Origin: Doryteuthis pealeii
Taxonomy: Eukaryota; Mollusca; Cephalopoda; Myopsida; Loliginidae
NCBI GenBank assembly: GCA_023376005.1
Contig: CM042157.1
Span: 60,244,773 to 60,308,772, forward strand
Length of the DNA: 64,000 nt
Direction: 5' to 3'
Part shown: positions 10,610 to 21,154 of the stretch, piece after piece
How positions within the stretch are numbered: position 1 is the first letter of the stretch
How the letters are laid out: every line of letters starts with the position of its first letter
Translations under genes and position numbers: made by a program
The notes under the pieces: generated by a model
Databases searched by the model: none
What the model saw: only the letters and a program-made list of their open reading frames with translations
What the model was told of the DNA's origin: nothing

Positions 10610-10909
10610 TAGAATAATCATACTAAGTTCCAATTACCGTCGCATTGGTAAGACAAGGCAACAAGTAGCCATAACTGAATACGGATTTAATCTTGTTGCA
10701 ATCCTACTGCAGAATGCCAGGGTATTTATGAAGCCTCATAACATCATAGAAACCAAGCGGCCAATCAGGACTCAAAGAATGGAATCACCCAAATACATGA
10801 ATGGACTATTCTTGAGTTCCATAAGTACCGGCTGTCTTGGGCACTAGTTCAGTGGTGCTTAGCCAGTTGCTGTTGTCCAAACCAACAGTATGACTGACTG
10901 ACTGACTTC
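10610..10909 (+). repeat. SINE-4 copy
   Basis: A 300-bp repeat with copies at 48200-48470 and 50331-50606. Landmarks are 'TAAGACAAGGCAACAAGTAG', 'GCAGAATGCCAG', 'CATAGAAACCAAG' and 'CAGTTGCTGTTGTCCAAACC'. It ends in (ACTG)n, a short tandem tail typical of some SINEs and LINEs. No clear Pol III boxes were identified, so the SINE label is tentative. Confidence 0.75.
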
Positions 10910-11079
10910 AATATTTTGGGTGTCTTACCCCTGTGCAGAGAACTATTGTATCCTTTTCGTCCACTAAGGATGATGGCGTGGTGTCCAATAAAAAAAAAAT
11001 AAATAAATAAAAGATTTTTAAAATTTATCTGCATCTGTGCAAGTGCCTCTGCAGGCCAATTCTTGAGTGACAGTCTTTG

Positions 11080-11215
11080 GTGCACTGAATGCATACAAAC
11101 TGTGATGCTTTCTGGGGCTGCTGGCTTTTCTTTCTCTTTCTGGCTCTCTTTTCTGTCGATGCTACTCTCCTCCCTGCCTCACCCCTCTCCGTGCCTTGCT
11201 TAACATGCTTAATAC
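11080..11215 (-). pseudogene. LINE-b fragment, basic tail
   Basis: The minus strand repeats the 'ACAGAAAAGAGAGCCAGAAA' coding region of 4563-4775 (KRARKRKKSQQPQKASQFVC), confirming that the two are one family. Truncated and decayed. Confidence 0.6.
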
Positions 11216-11319
11216 AGTCAGCGTATTCTCAGCCCCACAAACAGGGCCACACAGATTTGCCAAAAGCCATTTACAAAAAGAAGGGGGTCAATAAGTCAAG
11301 TGAGATGATTTAGATATTT

Positions 11320-11995
11320 CTTCAGTTCTTGGTGCAAAAACTATCTAATTGGTCAAGAAAGAATGACCATTGTCGGTAGAAACAAAAGACCTTCTTAAAT
11401 GTCCACTCAAGTCTATTGCAGGTTAATGTCCAAGCAAGAATGGTCAAGTTTGTGTGGCCACTTCAACGACAGATAAGATCAGGTTATATTTCAGAAGAGA
11501 TGCTTAAAATGTGTTACACCATGTCAATGGCCACTTAGGAGGTTTTGTAAACAGTAATTGAGTGACAAAACAGTTGGAAGTCGGAAGTACTAAATAATCA
11601 ACACGCAATGTTTTATATTGTCAGTTGCTCTTTTCAACGAATGTTATTAAGTGATAAAACAAGGAGATTAATTGCACTAATCATATAATTGGCTAGAGAA
11701 AAACGAGTCACACATCAGAGAGACAAAAGACTTGATATTAACATCTGATATTAAGTGGCGAGTAATTTCTTCTGAGTTATTCCATCTAACAAAAAAGTGT
11801 GGGGAAGTCAAACATAGTTGTCTCTCTACTGGATCAGTTCACTCGAAATAATAAAGTATCACCACCTTAACTGGACCAAAGGTACCGTATATATATATAC
11901 TTGCAGATAGGTTGCTTTTTTTTTTTTTAACGACTAATTTTTTTTTTACCAAAATCAGTGGTGTGATCTATCCATTTGACAAATGTAAAACAGCA
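11320..11995. other. No feature recognised
   Basis: About 0.7 kb of AT-rich sequence with no repeat match, open frame or RNA gene that I can support. It contains one short TA tract at about 11887 and two T runs near 11920-11948. Confidence 0.5.
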
Positions 11996-12016
11996 CTATT
12001 TTGATTTTTATTTATC

Positions 12017-12257
12017 ACTAGCAGCGGCTACCCACGGGCTGGTTCAGCAAAGCATTCGCCTAGGAATTGCAAGGTTCCAGATTCAATTCCGGTCCTCGCC
12101 AACCAAGTAGCATAGCTTGGGTAATCTGATCTGTGTGGCAAAGAACCTGGGAGATGACTGTGGGGGTGTAGCTGCAAAACAATCTCTTTGGTTTAGAGTA
12201 AAAAGGAGATAGAATCCATCGATGTTTGGCCAATACCAACATTAGGACACTCCACAT
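12017..12257 (+). repeat. Rep-H head fused to a divergent SINE-1
   Basis: 'CACTAGCAGCGGCTACCCA' is the Rep-H terminus. A diverged SINE-1 follows directly: the head is degraded ('GGCTGGTTCAGC'), while 'GATTCAATTCCGGTCCTCGC' (B box) and 'AATCTGATCTGTGTGGC' remain. The 'GCTTGGGTAATCTGATC' variant is shared with 33090-33268 and 35220-35445, so it marks a SINE-1 subfamily. Confidence 0.65.
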
Positions 12258-12344
12258 AATTTACTTGTCACTATAGACATGTACATATAAAAAAACATAA
12301 TAAATAATTACATCATTCATTATTAAAAGAAATTAATATGAAGC

Positions 12345-12602
12345 AGGTTAGGTTGGTTGGATTTTACAGCATGTCAACCCTTGTTGGGTTATTTTATACC
12401 AAAGACGTTTTGTTGGATTCATTGTTGTTGGGTATTCAATTTTTTTTTTTAACATTTTTTTTAACTCCTTATCATTTTATTTATGGGAACCTAACAGGCA
12501 TTCCCACACTAGGTCAGAGTGGACCTGGGAGTAATGATGATGAAGGTGTACTCCACACTCCCCAAAGCTCCATAATTAGAACTTCACTAGATGTAATTTA
12601 AC
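12345..12602 (+). repeat. Rep-A copy, 5' half
   Basis: From 'GGTTAGGTTGGTTGGATTTT' and 'CAGCATGTCAACCCTTG' to 'CACTAGATGTAATTTAACA'. It stops where MITE-1 begins shortly after. Confidence 0.75.
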
Positions 12603-12620
12603 AGAAAGCAATTGGTGCCG

Positions 12621-12990
12621 TTATAGTATGTGGCCTACCTTTTTGATTCTGTTATAGTATGTGGCCAACCCGGTTTGAATGTGTCTTACCTCAGTAAGAG
12701 TATATTTATAGATATAAGTAGTAGGCAATTTATTGAGACTAATTATTTTTCACATATATTCAATTTCAAGAAATGCAATTCACTCATAAGCTGTATATAG
12801 TAATTAAGAATAATTAAAAAGAATTTATCCATAATTTACATGAATCAGAGATCTATTTAATTCTAAAATATTATAAAATTCTGAAATAGGGTTAGGGTTA
12901 GCAGTTATTATTATAACCTTATAATATACTTTTTATGGTAGGCCACATACTATAAGAGAGACATGATTTGGTAGGCCACATACTATATAA
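12621..12990 (+). mobile_element. MITE-1 copy
   Basis: A 370-bp element whose left end carries 'TTATAGTATGTGGCC' twice (12621 and 12651) and whose right end carries 'TAGGCCACATACTATA' twice (about 12941 and 12972). The interior is noncoding and holds a short telomere-like 'AGGGTTAGGGTTAGC' at about 12888. The same element lies in reverse at 39715-40069. Confidence 0.8.
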
Positions 12991-13397
12991 TACCAAGCAA
13001 TTTAGAGTGATATAGATCGCATACCAAATCAAGTAAACCAAAGCAGCACCAACTAAACACCAAAAAATTTCAAATTTAAGGCACTACAATAGGTCGCGAG
13101 TAAAGCTAGTTTTGCAAATCATTACTCATGAGCTTCGATTCTGACTCATATCTCTATTTTTGTGTCACGACTAAACGAAACTAACAAATTAACGACAAGT
13201 TTCAAACTAAAATATCTACAGGTTATTCTATTTATAGAGTGGTTGTTGCTATACTAAAGTCTGTTCCACTTCAATTGAGAACTGTTCCTCTCAATTGAGA
13301 ACACCCTAAGTGTTTAGAAATACAAACTTGTTTGAATTAGACATTGGGTGGGTGGGGGGTGTAGGGTTTACATGATCACCTGATAAAGTTGTTTTAT

Positions 13398-13424
13398 ACA
13401 GGGTGCAGCAGAAATACCTCACAC
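13398..13424 (+). repeat. Half of a mariner-like MITE terminus
   Basis: 'TACAGGGTGCAGCAGAAATA' matches the left terminus of the element at 26691-26805. The Rep-A head follows and the other half is absent. Confidence 0.45.
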
Positions 13425-13960
13425 ATTGTTTTGTTTTGTTTTGTTTTACAGCATATCAACCTCGGTTGGTAAATTTAATACCGACAAAGTTTTGAAATAA
13501 ATTCATTCTTAATGGATACTAAATTTAAAAAAAAAATTTTTTTAAACACATTTTTCTATTCAACCCATACCCTAACAGGTACTACCTCTCCGGGTCAGAG
13601 GGGAATAGGGAGCAATGGTGATGAAGGAGTGCTCCACATTCCCCAGACCTCCAGAACTAGAACTTCATCAGTTAGAGTTTAACATCATACCCAGGACAAA
13701 AAGACCTTTATCTACCGCCTTCTAGCACCCATATGATAAAAAGGGTTGGGGCAGTCATAGGGCTTGATGTGACCAGCTGATTGATCTGAGAGGGCCTCTC
13801 CACCCGCCTAGGTGTTGCATGTCATGGACTGCTTGTCCAGCAGGATTCCATCCTTAAGCCTCATGGATCGCCTCCCATAACCAACAGTTGGCCCTATTTG
13901 GGGGGGTGGGGGTATCTACAGAGGTGCAGTGTATTCTAAAGCCCCAGTTGATAGGGTTGC
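13425..13960 (+). repeat. Rep-A copy with TTTGT-rich head
   Basis: Head 'TTTTACAGCATATCAACCTC' with 'GATAAAGTTTTGAAATAAAT'. The body runs from 'CCTAACAGGTACTACC' to 'GGTGCAGTGTATTC'. This head variant is shared with the copies at 4805 and 23783 and defines a subfamily. Confidence 0.8.
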
Positions 13961-14144
13961 CTCGTACATTGTAAACTGTTGACTGTGTAGTGCAATTAAA
14001 CTAAGGCAAGTGGCAATGGTAGCTACATCTAGCTAATTTTTACCATTATTATTCAAATACAATCAGTTACGATCATAGCTTGGACCGGTGCACACAATGT
14101 GTTTGCTTTTGAAATGTTTTTCTTTTAAAGTCTGGTGAATCTGT

Positions 14145-14430
14145 TTGGTTTGTTTTCTTTGTTTAATGACATATCAACCTTCATGGGTTATTTAATGCCA
14201 AAGCCATCCTTGTAGAAGAACAGCATTGGTACTATATAACCCATAGCTGGAGGAGGATGAAGGGGTTCATACCTTTCCCAAGCGTATTAGTCTGAAAATG
14301 AATGTAATAGCTAGTTAACCATTACATCATGTGAACTCTGGTTTGGTTTCTTTTATTTAATAATATATAAACTTTCTTGGGTTATTTAATGCCAAAACTA
14401 TCCTTGTAGAAGAACAGTAGTAGCACTATT
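14145..14430 (+). repeat. Rep-C copies, two in tandem
   Basis: 14145-14340 runs from 'GGTTTGTTTTCTTTGTTTAA' through 'CATATCAACCTTCATGGG', 'AAAGCCATCCTTGTAGAAGA' and 'CATACCTTTCCCAAGCGTAT' to a degraded tRNA-like tail. A second copy starts at 14341 and breaks off at about 14430. Confidence 0.75.
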
Positions 14431-14439
14431 TAACACAGT

Positions 14440-14915
14440 TTTTTTTTCAAACCTTTCACAAGGACATTATTCATTCTTGATGGGTATTTTATATCTTCTT
14501 TTTTTTATACTGATTTTTTAAACTTACTTTTTTTTATTTAAACCATAGATGGAACCATAACAGGTACTACCACTCCAGGTCAGAGTGGATGTGGGAGCAA
14601 TAGCAATGAAGGGGTACTCCACACTCCCCAAAGCTCCAGAATTGGAATTTCACAACGAGATGCAGTTTAATGTCATACCCAGGACACTACAACCCTCAGC
14701 CACTGCCTTCTAGTACATATATGATAAAAGAGATTAGGGGTTTGCCATGAGGGCAAAGGGTTTGGGACAATTATATAGATGCTAGGGCTTAATGTGACCA
14801 GCCGATTGATCAGAGGGAGCCCTCTCCGACCACCCATTTAGCCTAAATAAGGGCCAAAGGGGAGTGTTGCATGGCACAGACTGCTCAGCCACCAGGATTC
14901 CATCCTTAAGCCGAC
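14440..14915 (+). repeat. Rep-A copy lacking the head
   Basis: From 'TTATTCATTCTTGATGGGTA' to 'CCATCCTTAAGC'. It joins directly to the 'GACAGTATGTAGAAAATAG' element on its right. The same junction occurs near 28220. Confidence 0.75.
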
Positions 14916-15180
14916 AGTATGTAGAAAATAGAAAAAAAAATAGTCTTCACAAAAAGGTAAATTTATCATAGGTGGTTAAATCGACATTAAAACGTTTCGG
15001 CTTTTATTAAACCTTTATCAGGATAGTAGGATGAAAATAGTGTTGTCTGAACAGTGATCGAAAAATTTTGAAAAGATTTCTATCCATTTCTACTATGGTT
15101 TTGATCGATATGGCCTCTTCAGGACCATAAATTATACTGGACTAAGTTGAAATTATTACTATTTATCTAGTTGAACTTAG
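14916..15180 (-). ncRNA. Repeat with hammerhead-like motifs
   Basis: On the minus strand, at 15021-14980, the order is CTGATAA, a hairpin GGTTT-AATA-AAAGCC, GAAAC, an 8-nt loop, GTC and GAT. This is the order of a hammerhead ribozyme core (CUGANGA, stem II, GAAA, short stem III AC/GU, cleavage triplet GUC). Stem I is only three paired bases (ATC/GAT) next to the core. A second, weaker motif lies at about 15121-15090 (CTGAAGA, GGCC, AAAAC, CATA, GTA). Activity is unproven. The CTGATAA core carries a substitution (A for G) expected to harm catalysis. Confidence 0.35.
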
Positions 15181-15182
15181 AT

Positions 15183-15475
15183 AAACATTAGTATTATCTG
15201 CATTATTCAGACTATTGTCCTCATCTTCATTGTTATCTATACAACGTTTCGGCCAATGTACGATTACGACAAGAAGGTTCCCGAGTTCGAAAAGAAGGTT
15301 CCTGAATCCGGGATGGTTCCCGAGTCCGAGAAGGTTCCCAATTCCAAGAAGAATACCTGAAGAAGGCTGGAGGGTACATCAGCCGAAACGTTGTACAGAT
15401 AACAATGAAGATGAGGACAATAGTCCAAATAATGCAGATAATACTAATCATCAAGCCTCATCTCAAAAATTCAGG
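15183..15475 (+). repeat. SINE-3 copy, palindromic, four internal units
   Basis: 15183-15260 is the reverse complement of about 15378-15455, so the SINE-3 3' part is present in both orientations. Between them are four 18-21 nt units (GGTTCCCGAGTCCGAGAA-like). One base is lost before 'TACCTGAAGAAGGCTGG', breaking the frame that is open in other copies. Confidence 0.75.
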
Positions 15476-15479
15476 AAAA

Positions 15480-17020
15480 TATTAGACAAACATATTTTAC
15501 AATAGTTACAGTTGAACACTATGTCTATTCATATGTTTTCTTTTATAATTTTTATTGCTGCGTTCAGTTTAATTCTATTCCTTTATTTATTTCCTTGTTC
15601 TTATCTCTCTATTGTTTTTAATTTAATTCTTATCACAAATGATTGCTAGTGTAAACAGTTAAAATTTAAGAGTATAATTCTAATAATATTTTAAGGACAA
15701 CTTTTTTTGTGTCTACAATTACAAATTGATTCTATTCTCTTGTTTGATAATGTTTTTTTTGTCAGGAAATCTAATTTTAGTGTAGGCAATTATTAAATTG
15801 TATCTTTGTGAAACATTTGATAAGACTCGTTCTTTAAAGAATACTGAGCATAGACACTTTCAGCTTTTGCAAAACTTTTTTAGTCTGGATACGTATTTCA
15901 TTTTAAACCTTTTTTTTTACAGTCAAAGCATAAATTGTAAGTAACATTTTACTTAGGCGGTAAATAAATGTATTCTTCAGAAATTTTACCAAACTCCTTT
16001 TGTTTGGAATACAGAGTGGATAATTCCAAGATTTCCTTAGACTAGTGTTAGCTCGTTCAATCGTCCAAACAAGTCTGGGGAATAATAATGGCTCTCCTTT
16101 TAAAATGAGAGAAAGATGGATAATTGTTTTCATCAGGAGAGCCTTTCATGGTTGTCCTATTTTTTTCTAAATAGTCTTCTTCTGTTCTTAAACATGTGAC
16201 TTCATACAGTGGATATTAAAAAAAGAAAAAAGAAAGAAAAATACACACTATAGAACATTATGTATAGTTAATTGTTACTTTGTTGATTTTTTTTTTCTTT
16301 TCTCAAAGTTTCCACACCTTTTGTGGTGTTTTTTTTATTCTCTCTCATATATATATATATATATAATATAGTCATCCACAAACACTGTGTTTCGTTGTAT
16401 CACGTCTTCTCACCTGCAGGGAAGGGGTAGATTTTAACTGATAAATACATACATAGGTATGTATGTTACAGCCGTTAGAGAGCTCACATCCTGTTTATAG
16501 GAGAGCATTGCCATTATATATATATATCTTAGTCTCTTCCTATCTGTCTAATCATCAATCTCAGTTTCTTCATATCTATCTGAGTTTGATATATCTTATT
16601 TTGTTCATATCTATCAGTCTGTCTATCCTTTGTTTGTTTATATCTGTCTCCATACCCTCTCTCTCTCTCTCTATCAGTCTATCTTATTTTGTTCATATCT
16701 CTCTATTAGTCTTTTTGTCTTAATACTGTTTTTCAAAGGCACAACAAGATGTTGTGTGTCTTATTTTTCATCTTGAACAAAGAATGAATGCTAGTTTCTG
16801 TAATTTGTATGTGTTTTTAATTAGTATGTTTTTGATGATTCATTGTCTTGCATTTATTTGTGTATTCACATTGTTTAGAAACAATATAAACCTTACTCTT
16901 TATCTTGTTAACTTCTACCAATATAAGTTAAAACATTTAGTTTCCTTTAAATCTTATCTTAAAATTATTAACATGCAAGGGGGATAATTTGTTAAAATTG
17001 CTAAAATTTCAGTTGTAATA
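15480..17020. other. No feature recognised, AT-rich
   Basis: About 1.5 kb without a repeat match apart from a (TA)n tract at 16347-16365 and a degenerate TCTATCTG-rich tract at 16530-16715. Open frames here are short and low in complexity. Confidence 0.5.
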
Positions 17021-17025
17021 TCTAT

Positions 17026-17277
17026 TTAATTCTTTGTCTACCAAATTTCCCATATGGTTGTACCAAATTTCCCTGATAATTTTGACCTGTATGATGAGAT
17101 ATTTCAAATTCCACCATTTGTTCACCTCAGAACTCATTCTATTCAAATAAAGTCTTGTTATTCTTGTAATCTGACTCATTCTTTTCTCAAAATATGAGAG
17201 CTGCTGCCAGCTGCTTACGGTAGGATTCTAGTGGTGGGAGAGCCGCTATCAGCAGTTTAAAGTAGGCGAAGAGTTAA
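17026..17277 (+). mobile_element. MITE-2 copy, best preserved
   Basis: 252 bp bounded by TTAA on both sides. The ends are TTAATTCTTTGTCTACC and GTAGGCGAAGAGTTAA. The interior includes 'TCAGAACTCATTCTATTCAA' and ends in a small inverted motif (GCTGCTGCCAGCTGCTTACG). No coding capacity. Confidence 0.78.
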
Positions 17278-17315
17278 ATAATGCACCTAATGATTGTCAA
17301 GCTAAATTAGAAAAA

Positions 17316-17319
<4 letters not shown>

Positions 17320-17353
<34 letters not shown>
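17320..17353. repeat. (TA)n microsatellite
   Basis: Pure TA tract abutting the fold-back element that starts at 17354. Confidence 0.9.
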
Positions 17354-17358
<5 letters not shown>

Positions 17359-17605
17359 GAAGAATGAATAAAGAAAAGAAAGAATAGAATGGATAATAAA
17401 AGATGAATTTAATCAATATCACTTACACATGTGTTTCGGTCAGTTCATTCAAAATAAAATTTCACTCTGATGAAGGTCGAATCTTCTCTGTGTGCGGAAT
17501 ATTTTCACACAGATGAACTGACTGAAACACGTGTAAGTGATATTGATTAAATTCATCTTTTATTATCCATTCTATTCTTTCTTTTCTTTATTCATTCTTC
17601 CTCAT
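17354..17605. mobile_element. Fold-back element, 94-bp arms
   Basis: 17354-17447 and 17512-17605 are near-perfect reverse complements. The inner arm ends are GTGTTTCGGTCAGTTCA and TGAACTGACTGAAACACG. The 64-bp centre contains 'CTGATGAAGGTCGAATC'. One arm of a related element is at 60455-60545. Flanking TA tracts hide any target duplication. Confidence 0.82.
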
Positions 17606-18071
17606 ATTGTCAGATTCATTTCCAATTTCCATTTTTACATATATATATATATTTTTTTTTTTTTTTTACAGAAGATGTACAATATTAATACAATGACTAT
17701 ATACAGACTAAATTTTGTTAAGTAATCCATTTAATAGTTCCCCAAAATGCCTTCTTAAAATCTTAACATTTTTTCTGAAATCCTCCAAATTAATCTTTCA
17801 TCATCAAAATCATCAAAATTAATGCCATTATTCTTTATGATCAATTCTAAAAATATATTACTCTACTAGTAAAATAATTCAATTGGTTAATAAACTTACT
17901 TTTTGAAATCAGCCTTGACAGTAAGTTTCTATTTCAAGGAAAAATATTTTAAAAATCTCAGAATTAGAAATTCCATTTATTATATTTAAAGTTTCAATTA
18001 GATCACCTCTCATTCTTCTTTCTAGTAAAGTAGTTAATCCTAATTTCTCCAATCTATCCCTGTAACTGTAT

Positions 18072-18155
18072 CTTTTTATTGTTTTTTATTACTTTTGTCA
18101 CTCTTCTGTGGGTATACACAGAAGAGTGACAAAAGTAATAAAAAGAGTAAAAAGT
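18072..18155. repeat. Short palindrome
   Basis: Arms 18072-18110 and 18117-18154 are reverse complements (CACTCTTCTGTG / CACAGAAGAGTG at the loop), with a 6-bp loop. Confidence 0.75.
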
Positions 18156-18959
18156 AAAAATTTCACTCTGATTTCCATGTCTAGATACTGGAGCTCAGGC
18201 CAGAGTACAATATTGCATATGAGGTGTTATATATTTTTAAAACAGCATGTGCCTCCCCTGAGATAAAATGTTTAACTATCCAGTCAATCATTTCATTTAT
18301 CCTCAATATCAGATCAATTTTGTTATCCAAACTAATTTACAAAAAAAAAACAAAAAAACTTTAATTCCCACACTGATCTTGAGTTAAGTTGCTTTGAAAA
18401 CTCCATTCATTATTATTCAATTTGAACACAGTGAAAAAGATTTAGTGAACCTGATAAACAGTTCAATAAAGTTTTTTGAATTTTAAACAATTTTTACATT
18501 GATCAAATCTTTTCTTCTTTTTTTCAACATGGGAGTGAAATGATCTCATGGGAAAACATTTGTAATGCACCATTTTCACCTTTTTTTTTATTCATTTTTG
18601 AAATAGACCAAATGAAATCTCAACAAATAAACTTTTATTTGATATAATTTTCCATGACTGATTTGAATTAGGCCTTAGTTTCCAAATACTTAATGTGTGG
18701 GCCTGGGGAAAGTTGGCTGTATGAGCTTTCCCATGCTTTTGTAGCATACAAAAAGTACATTTTTTATACAGGTATGACCTTATCAAAAAAAAACATAGGA
18801 CAAATTATTCAATCACATATCAGGATTTTATGAAGGTGGGCTGAAACGCATCTGATAGCTTTTTTTGACCAATAGAATCCAAGCACTGCAACACTGATGG
18901 AACCACAAGGAGGGACTTATTAGCTTTTGAAATTAAAAGAAAAATATTTAAATCAATCA

Positions 18960-19202
18960 ATTTAAATATTGGGACCCTATTACCTTTAGGCACCAGTTTT
19001 TATCTCAATTAAGAAAGGACATGTTTTTCATTTACACCGTCAATATCGGGTTGGGGTTAGGGTTTAGTTTTATAGGGTTTTTTTAAATCTAAAAATCATC
19101 TGTTAAAACAACCGGATATTGATGGTGTAAATGAAAAACATGTCCTTTCTTGAATGAGATCAAAAACGGGTGCCTAAAGGTCATATGGTCCAAGTATTGT
19201 AT
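18960..19202. mobile_element. Fold-back element with telomere-like centre
   Basis: The arms read 'ACCTTTAGGCACC...AAGAAAGGACATG' on the left and the reverse complement on the right (about 70 bp, a few mismatches). The centre holds GGTTGGGGTTAGGGTTTAG. No ORF. Confidence 0.7.
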
Positions 19203-19204
19203 AA

Positions 19205-20860
19205 ACAGTTATCAGATTTTTTGATTTTAAAAATAAAAAGAATTTATACACTTGCATTTAAAATCTAAGGAAAAAAAATCAGCTAAATTTGATAAAATGT
19301 TGGTGTATTCTTCTCCTAATTCTCCTTTTTATTGACATTTGTTTTATGAAAACTTATCAAATTATTATTTGTGAATGAATTAGTTTTTGTCAATGGGTGT
19401 GTATCTTTCATGGTCATTGTTAGTTTTGTGCATAAAACAAGCTAATTATTTACAATTCTGTTCTAATTATTGTTGGTTACTAAGTTTCCTATCACTTGTG
19501 CTCAATTCAAACAATTGTTGTATTTCTGCCTCCACTGTAATTAGAATTCTAAGCAGTTTTGCCTTGATTAGTGATTGGGTGCCGAGCTAAAGGTTAGTGG
19601 AATACTGTTGGCCAAGAAATATTGGTATACTGATGTTCTTGTCTAAGAATAGAAAGATCCAGATCTGGAGTTTTTCAATACAAGAAAAACACCACCCTGT
19701 TGTCTGGAACTATAAAATATGCCTACTGCACCTCTACAGAGAAGCAAGACCCCTGCTGGCCATGGGTGGTGACCTGTATTGCCTGAGGACAAGATTGTGG
19801 TGGCTGAGCGGTATGAGACCTGGGTACTAACTGGTCCTATGACATTATTTTTGCAGTGAGTAGGAAAAGAGTGAGGTGTTTTAGATATGCCATGTTGGAA
19901 AACAATCATTGAAAGTCGGGTGTTAGGCAGCATAGATGGGCCTCAAAAGCTGTGGATTGAGGACTCCAGATTTAGATTCTTTGCCAGGAAAGTGACCTGC
20001 TCTTATGAGATAGTCAATATCTTTTTGCATTGTAGATATTTTTTATGTTCAATTCAGAAAATTTCAGTAAAAAAATACTTTCGTTAAATTTCTCTGTTAA
20101 CATTTTTCAACTAAAGGAGCCATCAGCAGATTTGAATGCTCTTATATTTGTGTGAATACGCCCGGCGCACTCTACTTTGCTCATTTCACCATATCATATG
20201 TTAGTCATGCCTTTGTCAACATCAGTCCCCTTTGTTAGGCTGCACCCGGCCTGAGATGGGGTCACAAGGGAAAAATAAAATGAATAACAAAGATAGACGG
20301 GGAACTTTTTTAACAGACACTCAGTGTAACTGCTTCTCTGCAATGTGAGTGTCTAACACTATTTTCTCATTCTCTTTCACTCCTAGCTTTTGAACTCTAA
20401 ACTACAGAACACAAGTAGCATTCTCAGTTGATTTTTTTATTTGAGGTTATTGTTATTTAATAATGTTAGTTATATAGAGCTTTGTAAATGGAGTTTAGAA
20501 CTGTTTGAATTATGCAAATATCCCCTGTGGTTCAAAAGTTATGAGAATTTAAAGCCCCGAAATTGGGGGTACAAAAGTGGATATGATTTTGTCAAATAAA
20601 AGACTAATTGAAAACAAGAAATTTAGTAATTTCTTCACCATTTCTTTATTTTTGGAACAATTTTGATAAAATTTTGCATTCTTATGTAAAATTGTATGTT
20701 CTTTCTGATTCTGCACTTAAATTTTATGTATCTCCATGCTAGAACCCATTATTTGGGGAATAAAAAGTAGGGATATCAAGATTTTTTTTTTCAAAGTTTA
20801 CCACAAGATTATTCAACATTTTCATTTTTATACGGTATATATACACATATATAGTATTAA
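19205..20860. other. No recognised element
   Basis: About 1.6 kb without a match elsewhere. 19590-19960 is somewhat GC-richer and has overlapping open frames on both strands, but no protein family was recognised. A small inverted motif 'GACACTCAGTGTAAC / GTGAGTGTC' lies at 20318-20356. Confidence 0.4.
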
Positions 20861-20870
20861 TTTATATAAA

Positions 20871-21154
20871 TAACATCACTTTGGACTTTAAAATACCTTT
20901 TTAAATACCTGCTATGTTGTATTACATACAAGAAATAGAATAATTTTATTTAACAAAACCTGTCCTGCGTGTGCAGCTTTGTTTATAAGGGGGCCTGGGG
21001 GGTAGTTCTCTTCAGGACCCCATTCTTCCCACTCTCTTCTGATTGCTACTAACTTTGACTGTCAACTAACTACCCATAACTGACCCTCCCTGTGTTTGTG
21101 ACTAACTGACCATCTCTCCCTGTCTAACTCACCACGGAGTCCAAAGTGATATAT
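20871..21154. mobile_element. Possible MITE with 13-bp inverted ends
   Basis: 'ATCACTTTGGAC' at about 20874 and 'GTCCAAAGTGAT' at about 21139 are inverted and flank 250 bp of noncoding DNA. The ends are short, so this could be coincidence. Confidence 0.4.
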
